Part shown: positions 1 to 5,620 of the stretch, one piece after another
Layout of the letters: each line of letters begins with the position of its first letter
Numbering within the stretch: the first letter of the stretch is position 1
NCBI GenBank assembly: GCA_900546085.1
Contig: URBS01000120.1
Span: 1-5,625 of the forward strand
DNA: 5,625 bases
Reading direction: 5' to 3'
From: an uncultured Collinsella sp.
GTDB taxonomy: Bacteria; Actinomycetota; Coriobacteriia; Coriobacteriales; Coriobacteriaceae
Program-made: the position numbers and the translations under genes
Notes under the pieces: model-generated
Seen by the model: only the letters and a program-made list of their open reading frames with translations
What the model was told of the DNA's origin: nothing
Databases searched by the model: none

Positions 1-773
1 TCGGCCGGCTGCGCTGAGCCGGCGGGCGGTGTCGTCTCGGTCGGTTGCGTTATCTCGGGCGAGGTGGCCTTGTCTGCCGCGGCTTTCGCCTCTTCGTATG
101 CCTTGCGGGCGTCGTCATAGGCCGTTTGCGCTTTTTTCAAATTGTCGAGGAGCGCATCCCGCTTGGCTGTTTCTCCGTCGAGATGGGTTTTATTAAACTC
201 TACTTCGCTTTCAAAGAAATAAATCCGTCTTTTATGATTTTCGAGGCGCATTCGGCAGCGGGCAATCTTTTCTTCACAATATTTTTCTTCCGATTCTGCA
301 TCTGTGATCGCCAGTTGGAGCTGCCTAATAGTTTCGCCAGAAGCCCTGTTGGCGATTGCCTTATTTAATTCTGCCTCAAGGCCGCTTGTCCGGTTGCGGG
401 CCTCATCGTATTTGGCTTGGGCTGCATTGACGTTCGCTTGCATGGTAGGAAGGGATTCCTTATATGTGGCGGCTTGCGCCAAATAAGTGTCGTAGTGCTC
501 TTGAAAAACGGCAATTTTACCATTGATTTCCGCAATTTTCTCGGGACTTGCGGCGTCTTTTGCGGCTTCGAGGTTTTTGAGCGCTTCCTGCATGGCTGCA
601 TACGCTTTTTCTTTTGCGGCGGCCGCATCTTCCGTCTGCAAGGCAACTGCACCGGTGGGGGAACTGGTTTCTGCCGCGATCGCCGTTGCGGGGGCGATTC
701 CCGCGACAAGTGCCGCGGAAAGGGCGATGCCCACAGTTGCTCGTCTTGCTCTTCTTGCGAGAATGTCGTTCAT
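1..773 (-). CDS. Secreted coiled-coil protein of unknown function, N-terminal part (runs off the window)
   Basis: Reading leftward from an ATG at 773, the frame stays open for 257 codons to the window edge, so the C-terminus is missing. GAGGTG at 784-779 lies 5 nt upstream of the ATG and supports this start. Residues 1-34 form a signal peptide: a basic n-region (RRARRAT), a hydrophobic stretch (VGIALSAALVAGIAPA), and a likely cleavage site near AIA-A (33-34). Residues about 50-235 are almost entirely Ala/Glu/Lys/Gln/Arg with heptad-like spacing, predicted as long coiled coil with breaks near 76-80 and 144-147. From about 237 the protein becomes Pro/Thr-rich (PTETTPP), like a linker to a cell-wall anchor or a catalytic domain beyond the window. 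The layout of signal peptide, coiled coil and Pro-rich linker occurs in PcsB/CwlO-type peptidoglycan hydrolases and in LPXTG surface proteins; which applies cannot be decided here. GC is about half, well below the neighbouring genes. Confidence 0.82.
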   Translation of the reverse strand, partial: MNDILARRARRATVGIALSAALVAGIAPATAIAAETSSPTGAVALQTEDAAAAKEKAYAAMQEALKNLEAAKDAASPEKIAEINGKIAVFQEHYDTYLAQAATYKESLPTMQANVNAAQAKYDEARNRTSGLEAELNKAIANRASGETIRQLQLAITDAESEEKYCEEKIARCRMRLENHKRRIYFFESEVEFNKTHLDGETAKRDALLDNLKKAQTAYDDARKAYEEAKAAADKATSPEITQPTETTPPAGSAQPA

Positions 774-804
774 CTCGGCACCTCATTTCAAGGGTCGGCG
801 ACTA

Positions 805-835
805 ACTTGGTAGCACTAATGTAAGTATACCAAGT
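805..835. promoter_or_regulatory. Perfect inverted repeat, probable operator over the coiled-coil gene promoter
   Basis: ACTTGGTA at 805-812 and TACCAAGT at 828-835 are exact reverse complements, 8 bp each, separated by 15 bp. Centre-to-centre spacing is 23 bp, close to two helical turns, as expected for a dimeric repressor contacting one DNA face. The right arm overlaps the extended -10 element and the left arm lies just past the predicted start site, so a bound protein would block the minus-strand promoter. A second palindrome, GGTCGACC, follows directly at 836-843. No regulator gene is present in the window, so the cognate protein is unknown. As an RNA hairpin it would have a long loop and no U-tract, so a DNA-level role is more likely. 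Confidence 0.5.
824..832 (-). promoter_or_regulatory. Extended -10 promoter of the coiled-coil gene
   Basis: On the minus strand the sequence reads TGGTATACT, that is a TG-N extension followed by TATACT, which matches the sigma-70/SigA -10 consensus at five of six positions. No good -35 hexamer lies 16-18 bp upstream, which is typical for extended -10 promoters. Transcription would start near 817, leaving a leader of roughly 45 nt before the ATG at 773. The assignment is from sequence only. Confidence 0.55.
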
Positions 836-882
836 GGTCGACCCGACACTGGCTGGGTGTGCGCGTGCCTCTCCGCTTCTTT

Positions 883-897
883 GGAAACCGAACCCCA
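883..897 (-). repeat. Possible solitary half-unit of the 15-nt repeat found at the right end
   Basis: GGAAACCGAACCCCA matches the fourth array copy at 5606-5620 (GGAAACCGCATCCCA) at 13 of 15 positions. It has no inverted partner at the spacing seen in the array. Its ACCCCA end (892-897) could instead pair with TGGGGT at 928-933 across the transporter promoter. It may be a decayed copy of the same repeat family or a chance match. Confidence 0.3.
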
Positions 898-914
898 TTA
901 GAAATGACGAGTTG

Positions 915-944
915 TTTACGCTTCTTTTGGGGTGGCGGTACTAT
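915..944 (+). promoter_or_regulatory. Candidate promoter of the ABC exporter operon
   Basis: TTTACG at 915-920 (-35-like, four of six matches) and TACTAT at 939-944 (-10-like, four of six) are separated by 18 bp. Transcription would begin near 951, giving a leader of about 38 nt with the ribosome binding site at 974-979. The elements are moderate in strength, so this is a candidate and not a firm call. It argues against translation from the upstream GTG at 932, which would lie before the transcript starts. Confidence 0.35.
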
Positions 945-973
945 CATGGTTCGAATTGAATGTGGATGATGAT

Positions 974-979
974 AGGGAG
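974..979 (+). promoter_or_regulatory. Ribosome binding site that favours the ATG at 989
   Basis: AGGGAG, containing GGAG, lies 9 nt before the ATG at 989. The alternative upstream start, GTG at 932, has only a T/G run before it and no purine-rich Shine-Dalgarno sequence. The 19 extra residues that GTG would add (including NVDDDRER) are not what is expected at the start of an ABC exporter, where the membrane domain begins soon after the first residues. Confidence 0.55.
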
Positions 980-988
980 CGCCTATAC

Positions 989-2842
989 ATGATTGAGTTG
1001 CTCAGGCGTTTTGGTGGTAAGTTTCGCCGCTATATGGTGATCGGCCCTGCATGCAAGTTGATCGAAGTGATCTTTGACCTGCTGACGCCGCTGGTGATTG
1101 CCCAGATGATCGATAAGGGCATTGGCTCGCACGACGTGGACGCCGTCGTCCACTACGGCATGGTGCTTGCCGCCATGGCTGTGATCGGCATCTCGTTTAC
1201 GCTCGTTTGCCAAAAGATGGCGGCGCTCACCTCGCAGGGCATGGGCACCGACATTCGCGGCGCGCTCTACCAGCACATCAACAAGCTGAGCTATGCCGAG
1301 CTCGATCGCTTTGGCACGCCGTCGCTCATCACGCGCATTACCAACGACGTCAACCAGGTTCAGCTCGCCGTGGCGCTGGGCGTGCGCATGCTCATCCGCT
1401 GGCCCTTCTTGGCGGTGGGCTCCATGTGCGCGGCCCTTGCCATCGACCTTAAGCTCGGCATCATCTTTTTGATCTGCACGCCCGCTATCGGCCTGGTGTT
1501 TTGGTTTGTCATGGCGCGCTGCATCCCGTACTACAAGCAGCTGCAGGCAAAGCTCGACCGCATCGCGCTTATCTGCCGCGAAGGCCTTTCAGGCGCTCGC
1601 GTGGTTCGCGCCTTCGTGCGCGAGGACCACGAGCGCGAGCGCTTTGCCCAAGCTGCCGATGACCAGGCCAATACTGCCATCGCGGTGGGTAAGCTCTCGT
1701 CGATCCTTAATCCCGTCACGTTTTTGGTGATGAACCTGGGCGTGTGCGCCATCCTGTGGGTGGGTGGCATCCAGGTCAACGTGGGTGAGCTCACGCAGGG
1801 TCAGGTCATGGCGTTTGTGAACTACATGACGCAGACCCTGACCTCCATCGTGTATGTCGCCAACCTGGTCGTGGTCTTTACCAAGGCGAGCGCCAGCGCG
1901 TCGCGTATCAACGAGGTGCTCAATTGCGAGCCGAGCATCACCGACGAGGACAACGAGCCGGTCGCACTGCCCGAGCCGGGCAATGTCGCTCCAGTTCCCG
2001 CGCTGAGCTTGAGCCATGCGAGCTTCTCCTTTGGCGCGGGCGCTGCCAACGCCGTCAATGACGTAACCCTGGAACTCCCGCTGGGCAAAACGCTCGGCAT
2101 TATCGGCGGCACGGGCAGCGGTAAGTCGACGCTCGTCTCGCTCATCCCGCGCCTGTACGACACGGGCATCGGCAGCGTGAGCGTAATGGGTGCCGACGTG
2201 CGCGCCTGGCCGCTCGATCAGCTGCGCCATGTGGTCGCGACCGTACCGCAGCGCGCGTCGCTCGTGAGCGGCACGATCCGCAGCAACCTAACCTGGCGCG
2301 ATGAGTCGGCGACCGATGAGGAGCTGTGGGCGGCGCTCGATATAGCGCAGGCCAGCGAGTTCGTGCGCAACAAGCCGCAGGGGCTTGACGCTCCGGTTGA
2401 GGCGGGCGGCAAGAACTTTAGCGGCGGTCAGCGCCAGCGCCTGACCGTCGCGCGCGCCCTGGTGGGCTCGCCGCAGATTCTGATCATGGATGACTCCGCC
2501 TCGGCGCTCGACTTTAAGACCGATGCGGCGCTTCGCCATGCCATTCGCGAGCGCAGCGTACGCGGTGCCGCCGCGGGCGGGCTCCCGCTGACCACGGTGA
2601 TCGTGAGTCAGCGCGTCTCGACCGTGCGCGATGCCGACATGATCTGCGTGCTCGACCACGGCTCGGTCGCGGGCCTGGGTACGCACGACGAGCTGTACGC
2701 AAGCTGCCAGCTCTATCGCGAGATTTGCCAGTCGCAGCTGCGCCGCGAGGAACTCGAGGGCCAGCAGAGGAGTGCGGCGCCCACGTCAGCCCCAGGCGCC
2801 CAGATCGCCTCCGCATCCGCCCGCGCAAAGGAGGGCTGCTAA
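989..2842 (+). CDS. ABC exporter half-transporter (membrane domain plus ATPase) with degenerate ATP site
   Basis: This 617-residue protein is a type IV (ABCB-like) exporter subunit: six membrane segments (about 16-40, 53-78, 130-153, 156-178, 238-262, 273-298) followed by an ATPase domain. Visible motifs are Walker A GGTGSGKST (373-381), Q-loop Gln421, a canonical signature FSGGQ (477-481) and Walker B ILIMDD (497-502). The catalytic Glu after Walker B is replaced by Asp502, and the switch His is replaced by Gln541 (VSQRVST). Both changes mark the catalytically weak subunit of heterodimeric exporters such as TM287/288, BmrCD and LmrCD. The tail from about residue 580 is Ala/Ser-rich and probably disordered. 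The next gene starts directly after the stop codon and encodes the complementary subunit, so the two are almost certainly co-translated and assemble together. The substrate (drug, lipid or peptide) cannot be read from sequence. GTG at 932 is a less likely start. Confidence 0.93.
   Translation: MIELLRRFGGKFRRYMVIGPACKLIEVIFDLLTPLVIAQMIDKGIGSHDVDAVVHYGMVLAAMAVIGISFTLVCQKMAALTSQGMGTDIRGALYQHINKLSYAELDRFGTPSLITRITNDVNQVQLAVALGVRMLIRWPFLAVGSMCAALAIDLKLGIIFLICTPAIGLVFWFVMARCIPYYKQLQAKLDRIALICREGLSGARVVRAFVREDHERERFAQAADDQANTAIAVGKLSSILNPVTFLVMNLGVCAILWVGGIQVNVGELTQGQVMAFVNYMTQTLTSIVYVANLVVVFTKASASASRINEVLNCEPSITDEDNEPVALPEPGNVAPVPALSLSHASFSFGAGAANAVNDVTLELPLGKTLGIIGGTGSGKSTLVSLIPRLYDTGIGSVSVMGADVRAWPLDQLRHVVATVPQRASLVSGTIRSNLTWRDESATDEELWAALDIAQASEFVRNKPQGLDAPVEAGGKNFSGGQRQRLTVARALVGSPQILIMDDSASALDFKTDAALRHAIRERSVRGAAAGGLPLTTVIVSQRVSTVRDADMICVLDHGSVAGLGTHDELYASCQLYREICQSQLRREELEGQQRSAAPTSAPGAQIASASARAKEGC
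2827..2834 (+). promoter_or_regulatory. Strong ribosome binding site of the second ABC gene, inside the end of the first
   Basis: AAAGGAGG lies 8 nt before the ATG at 2843 and is a near-perfect anti-16S match. It sits within the last codons of the upstream gene, whose TAA (2840-2842) directly abuts the ATG. This arrangement favours translational coupling and roughly equal amounts of the two subunits. Confidence 0.8.
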
Positions 2843-4702
2843 ATGAATCCGTACACTTCTTCCGGTTCGGTCGCCACGATGACGGCCAACGTGTCCGGCA
2901 ACGATAGCCTCAACGACCTGGGAGACGGTCCGCGCCAGCCCGGCGATCCCGAGCGCTATCCCGTGGGCGCGGTGACCCGCCGCCTGATGGGCTACGTCCG
3001 TCCGCACCGTATTTCGTTTACGGCGTCGTTTGTGAGCGCCGCCATCTCCGTGATTTTGCAGCTCTACACACCTATTCTCATCGGCGAGGGCATCGACCTC
3101 ATCGTCGCGGCGGGTCGAGTGGACTTCGATGCACTGCTGCCGCTCGTTACCAAGCTCGCGATTGTCGTCGTAGGTGCCGCGGCCTTCCAGTGGCTGCAGG
3201 GCTATTGCGTCAACCGCCTGTCCTATGAGACGGTGCGCGACATGCGTGTGGAGGCGAGCGACAAGCTCAGCCGCATGCCGCTCAGCTTTATCGACAGCCA
3301 TGCCCACGGCGACCTTATGAGCCGCGTGGTCAACGACGTCGACCAGGTGGGCGACGGTCTGCTACAGGGCTTTACCCAGCTCTTTACCGGCGTCATCACC
3401 ATCGTTGGCACGCTCGCGTTTATGCTCTCCATTAACCTGACCATGACGCTTGTGGTGGTGCTCGTCACACCGCTTTCCATCTTTGCGGCCAGCGCCATCG
3501 CCAAGCTCTCAAATAAGAGCTTTACGGCCCAACAGCGCATCCAGGGCCAGCTCGGCGGCCATATCGAGGGGTATGTGGGCGAGCAAAAGCTCGTGGACGC
3601 GTTTGCCTACGGCCCGAGCGCTCAGCAGCGCTTCGACGCCCTCAACGCCGAGCTTTATGCGGCAGGCGAGCGCGCGCAGTTTATGGGTTCGCTCTCCAAC
3701 CCCGGCACGCGCTTTATCAATAACATCATCTACGCCGTGGTCGCCGTGATTGGCTGCGCGGGCGTGATCACGGGCGTGCCTGCGGCGCTCACGGTGGGCG
3801 GCGTGCAGATCTTCCTGTCCTACGCTAACCAGTACACTAAGCCGTTCAACGAGGTCACGAACGTCATCACGCAAATTCAGACCGCGTACGCCTCGGCGCG
3901 CCGCATGTTCGCGTTGCTCGATGCGCGCGAGCAGGAGCCCGATGCGGCGGACGCCGTGGAACTTGCCGCCCCGCAGGGTGAGGTGACCTTTGAGCACGTG
4001 GACTTTAGCTATGTGCCCGATCGCAAGCTGCTGCAGGATATCTGCATCGAGGCCAAGCCCGGCATGCGCTTTGCCCTCGTTGGCCCCACGGGCTGCGGCA
4101 AGACGACGCTCATCAATTTGCTGTTGCGTTTTTACGATATCGATGCCGGGCGCATCGCGGTCGATGGCAAGGCTTCGCGCGGCTACACGCGCTCGAGCCT
4201 GCGCCGTGCCTTTGGCATGGTGCTGCAGGATACCTGGCTGTTCGAGGGCACCGTGGCCGAAAACATCGCCTACGGTTGTCCCGATGCCACGCGCGAACAG
4301 GTTATCGAGGCGGCCAAGCGCGCGCATGCGCACAAGTTTATCGTGCAGCTGCCAGGCGGCTACGATACGGTCATCGGCGAGGACGGCGGCACGTTTAGCC
4401 AGGGTCAAAAACAGCTGCTGTGCATCGCGCGCGTCATGCTCACCGATCCGGCGATTTTGCTGCTGGACGAGGCGACCTCGAGCATCGATACCCGCACCGA
4501 GCTGCAGGTGCAGGCGGCATTCGACGAGCTCATGGCCGGTCGCACGAGCTTTGTCGTGGCGCACCGTCTGTCGACGATTCGAAACGCCGATTGCATTCTG
4601 GTCATGCGCGACGGCCAGATTATCGAGCACGGCACGCATGACGAGCTGCTAGCGGCAGGCGGCTTCTATGCCGAGCTTTATCGTAGCCAGTTTGCCCAGT
4701 AG
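2843..4702 (+). CDS. ABC exporter half-transporter (membrane domain plus ATPase), catalytically competent partner
   Basis: This 619-residue protein has a hydrophilic N-terminal extension of about 45 residues, six membrane segments (about 58-80, 97-122, 174-196, 198-220, 291-311, 313-336) and a C-terminal ATPase domain. Motifs are an A-loop Tyr in FSYVPD, Walker A GPTGCGKTT (414-422), Q-loop Gln462, Walker B ILLLDE (538-543) with catalytic Glu543, D-loop SSID and switch His574 (VAHRLST). The signature is FSQGQ (518-522) in place of LSGGQ, a known deviation in heterodimeric exporters. In the dimer, this altered signature faces the degenerate Walker site of the upstream subunit, while this subunit's intact Walker motifs face the upstream FSGGQ. 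The pair therefore has one hydrolysing and one mainly regulatory ATP site. Families with this layout are mostly multidrug or lipid exporters; the substrate here is unknown. A second in-frame ATG at 2879 exists, but the strong ribosome binding site supports 2843. Confidence 0.95.
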   Translation: MNPYTSSGSVATMTANVSGNDSLNDLGDGPRQPGDPERYPVGAVTRRLMGYVRPHRISFTASFVSAAISVILQLYTPILIGEGIDLIVAAGRVDFDALLPLVTKLAIVVVGAAAFQWLQGYCVNRLSYETVRDMRVEASDKLSRMPLSFIDSHAHGDLMSRVVNDVDQVGDGLLQGFTQLFTGVITIVGTLAFMLSINLTMTLVVVLVTPLSIFAASAIAKLSNKSFTAQQRIQGQLGGHIEGYVGEQKLVDAFAYGPSAQQRFDALNAELYAAGERAQFMGSLSNPGTRFINNIIYAVVAVIGCAGVITGVPAALTVGGVQIFLSYANQYTKPFNEVTNVITQIQTAYASARRMFALLDAREQEPDAADAVELAAPQGEVTFEHVDFSYVPDRKLLQDICIEAKPGMRFALVGPTGCGKTTLINLLLRFYDIDAGRIAVDGKASRGYTRSSLRRAFGMVLQDTWLFEGTVAENIAYGCPDATREQVIEAAKRAHAHKFIVQLPGGYDTVIGEDGGTFSQGQKQLLCIARVMLTDPAILLLDEATSSIDTRTELQVQAAFDELMAGRTSFVVAHRLSTIRNADCILVMRDGQIIEHGTHDELLAAGGFYAELYRSQFAQ

Positions 4703-4714
4703 GGCCCAGTAGGG
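4695..4714 (+). repeat. Tandem 10-bp duplication spanning the ABC gene stop codon
   Basis: CCCAGTAGGG occurs twice back to back (4695-4704 and 4705-4714). The first copy contains the TAG stop of the second ABC gene. Because the unit is 10 bp, the second TAG is in another frame and is not a backup stop. It looks like a recent slippage or duplication event at the gene end. Confidence 0.85.
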
Positions 4715-4715
4715 G

Positions 4716-4732
4716 CTGCCGATTAGCGGCAG
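4716..4732 (+). terminator. Small hairpin after the ABC operon, weak terminator candidate
   Basis: CTGCCG (4716-4721) and CGGCAG (4727-4732) form a perfect 6-bp stem with a 5-nt loop, 13 nt after the stop codon. Only a GUUU-type sequence follows a few bases later and there is no U-tract, so intrinsic termination would be inefficient. It may serve as a 3' end stabiliser, or some transcription may read through into the flavodoxin gene. Confidence 0.3.
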
Positions 4733-4736
4733 ATGG

Positions 4737-4764
4737 TTTACATCTGCGTCGATAGTACTAAGAT
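4737..4764 (+). promoter_or_regulatory. Candidate promoter of the flavodoxin gene
   Basis: TTTACA (4737-4742, five of six -35 matches) and TAAGAT (4759-4764, four of six -10 matches) are 16 bp apart. An alternative pair is TCGATA (4749-4754) with TAATAA (4772-4777), 17 bp apart. The whole stretch 4737-4800 is markedly AT-rich compared with the flanking genes. The palindrome TAGTACTA at 4753-4760 overlaps the first -10, and CTAAT-N7-ATTAG (4771-4787) lies just downstream; either could bind a regulator, but both are short. Confidence 0.4.
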
Positions 4765-4823
4765 ATTCATCTAATAAATTGCATTAGTGGCTTTAGTTTT
4801 GGGGGAAACGAGGCAACGTGACT

Positions 4824-5375
4824 ATGACGTGCTCTTTGGTGGTTAACAGCAAGAGCGGTAATACCAGGATGGTTTCGGGCGCGATCAAGCGCGCTCTGCA
4901 GGCTGCGGGTGTTGAGTTTGTCCATGCCGCGGCGTTGAGCGACGATGCGGATGCAGATCAGGTTGCGCTCGAGGCGCAGGGCGCCTGCACGGCCGACACA
5001 GTGCTCGTCGGTTTTTGGTGCGACAAGGGCGCGTGCACGCCTTCGGTCGCGGCGTTGCTCTCTGCCTTGCACGGCAAGCGCGTGTTCCTGTTTGGCACCT
5101 GCGGCTTTGGGGCCGACCAGAGCTATTACCAGCAGATTGTCGACCGCGTAACTTCCAATCTGGCCGAGGATGCCGAGCTTGCGGGCTGGGCGATGTGCCA
5201 GGGCAAGATGGGTCCCGCGGTTAAGCAGCGCTACGAGGCAATGCTCGAGCAAGATCCCGAAAACGCCCGATTTAAGATGCTGCTCGACAACTGGGTTGCC
5301 GCAAAGGATCACCCCACCAAGGAGGACCTGGACAACATGACCGCAGCCGCCAAGAAGGCTGTGCTGGGCGAGTAG
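4824..5375 (+). CDS. Small FMN flavodoxin-fold protein, BilS-like
   Basis: This 183-residue protein is a single flavodoxin domain that should bind FMN and carry electrons in the cytoplasm. It starts with a beta strand (CSLVVN) leading into the phosphate loop SKSGNT (9-14), the classical (S/T)-x-(S/T)-G-N-T pattern. Two further flavin-contact loops are GFWCDKGAC (63-71) and FGTCGFGAD (90-98). The CQGK motif near 125-128 and the C-terminal HP-x-x-EDL-x-N helix match my recollection of the flavodoxin family that includes BilS, the accessory partner of the bilirubin reductase BilR; this was not checked by alignment and no bilR is present here, so a bilirubin role is only a possibility. There are six cysteines, three in or beside the flavin loops. 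The start is ambiguous: GTG at 4818 would add two residues; GAGG at 4810-4813 is 10 nt from this ATG and 4 nt from the GTG. The gene has its own terminator and probably its own promoter, so it appears monocistronic. Confidence 0.9.
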   Translation: MTCSLVVNSKSGNTRMVSGAIKRALQAAGVEFVHAAALSDDADADQVALEAQGACTADTVLVGFWCDKGACTPSVAALLSALHGKRVFLFGTCGFGADQSYYQQIVDRVTSNLAEDAELAGWAMCQGKMGPAVKQRYEAMLEQDPENARFKMLLDNWVAAKDHPTKEDLDNMTAAAKKAVLGE

Positions 5376-5410
5376 GCGTGTCGCCTCGCGCTCGAGATAA
5401 TACAAACGTG

Positions 5411-5438
5411 AAAGCCTCGAGATTCTCGAGGCTTTTTT
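5411..5438 (+). terminator. Strong intrinsic terminator of the flavodoxin gene
   Basis: AAAGCCTCGAG (5411-5421) and CTCGAGGCTTT (5425-5435) are perfect reverse complements with a 3-nt loop (ATT), and the run of T continues to 5438 (six T in total). It lies 35 nt after the stop codon. The A-run at the 5' side means it could also act on the opposite strand, so it may be bidirectional. Confidence 0.93.
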
Positions 5439-5512
5439 CGTGACACGAGGGCGCCCCTTTATTGATGGAAGGCCTAATAAGCTGATTGTTCTATGCCCGG
5501 ATGTGTGCGGAG

Positions 5513-5620
5513 TGGGATGGGATTTCCGGATGGGTGGGGTTGCGGAAGCTGCGTCCCGGAATTTGCCTTTGGAATGGGATGCGGTTTCCCGTTGAGGGGC
5601 TCTGTGGAAACCGCATCCCA
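5513..5620. repeat. Array of four alternating 15-nt repeats at exact 31-nt spacing (two hairpins)
   Basis: Copies lie at 5513-5527 (TGGGATGGGATTTCC), 5544-5558 inverted (GGAAGCTGCGTCCCG), 5575-5589 (TGGGATGCGGTTTCC) and 5606-5620 inverted (GGAAACCGCATCCCA). Copies 3 and 4 are perfect reverse complements over 15 bp. Copies 1 and 2 are diverged, yet in plus-strand RNA 13 of 15 positions still pair if G-U is allowed. All three intervals are exactly 31 nt and all spacers are 16 nt, with unrelated spacer sequences. The second hairpin is followed by GTTTT at the window edge, so it could also act as a terminator. The pattern resembles intergenic palindromic repeats of the REP/BIME type. The array may continue beyond the window. 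Confidence 0.8.

Noticed and set aside
417..824. Plus-strand open frames across the left end, including 417-824 and 523-813
   Set aside because: They are Cys/Phe/Arg-rich or Ala/Ser-rich translations of the antisense of the signal-peptide coiled-coil gene, which is the better-supported reading.
836..843. GGTCGACC palindrome next to the operator
   Set aside because: An 8-bp palindrome made of common restriction-site-like sequence in GC-rich DNA is expected by chance; it is noted only as context for the operator.
932..988. GTG at 932 as start of the first ABC protein
   Set aside because: No Shine-Dalgarno sequence, it lies before the likely transcription start, and the extra 19 residues are atypical; the ATG at 989 has AGGGAG at good spacing.
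1589..2230. 213-codon minus-strand open frame opposite the first ABC gene
   Set aside because: Same cause: antisense shadow of a GC-rich gene, with Arg/His-rich composition and no domain or ribosome binding site.
3509..4639. 376-codon open frame on the minus strand opposite the second ABC gene
   Set aside because: It lies entirely inside a well-supported ABC gene, encodes an Arg/His/Ala-rich sequence with no recognisable domain, and is explained by high-GC third positions that suppress stops on the opposite strand.
4779..4789. Shared element CACTAATG(T/C)AA in the two intergenic regions (814-824 plus strand, 4789-4779 minus strand)
   Set aside because: The match is 10 of 11 between two AT-rich regions, and a match of that quality is not unlikely by chance; its positions relative to the promoters differ.
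5374..5386. AGGCG-TGT-CGCCT dyad at the flavodoxin stop codon
   Set aside because: It is a 5-bp stem without a T-run, and the strong terminator 25 nt further on explains transcript ending.
4767..5405. 212-codon minus-strand open frame covering the flavodoxin gene
   Set aside because: The plus-strand flavodoxin has clear FMN-binding motifs, a ribosome binding site and a terminator in the right orientation; the minus frame has none.
5513..5620. CRISPR array
   Set aside because: Copies alternate in orientation, are only 15 nt with 16-nt gaps, diverge between copies, and no cas gene is present; direct repeats of 24-40 nt would be expected.
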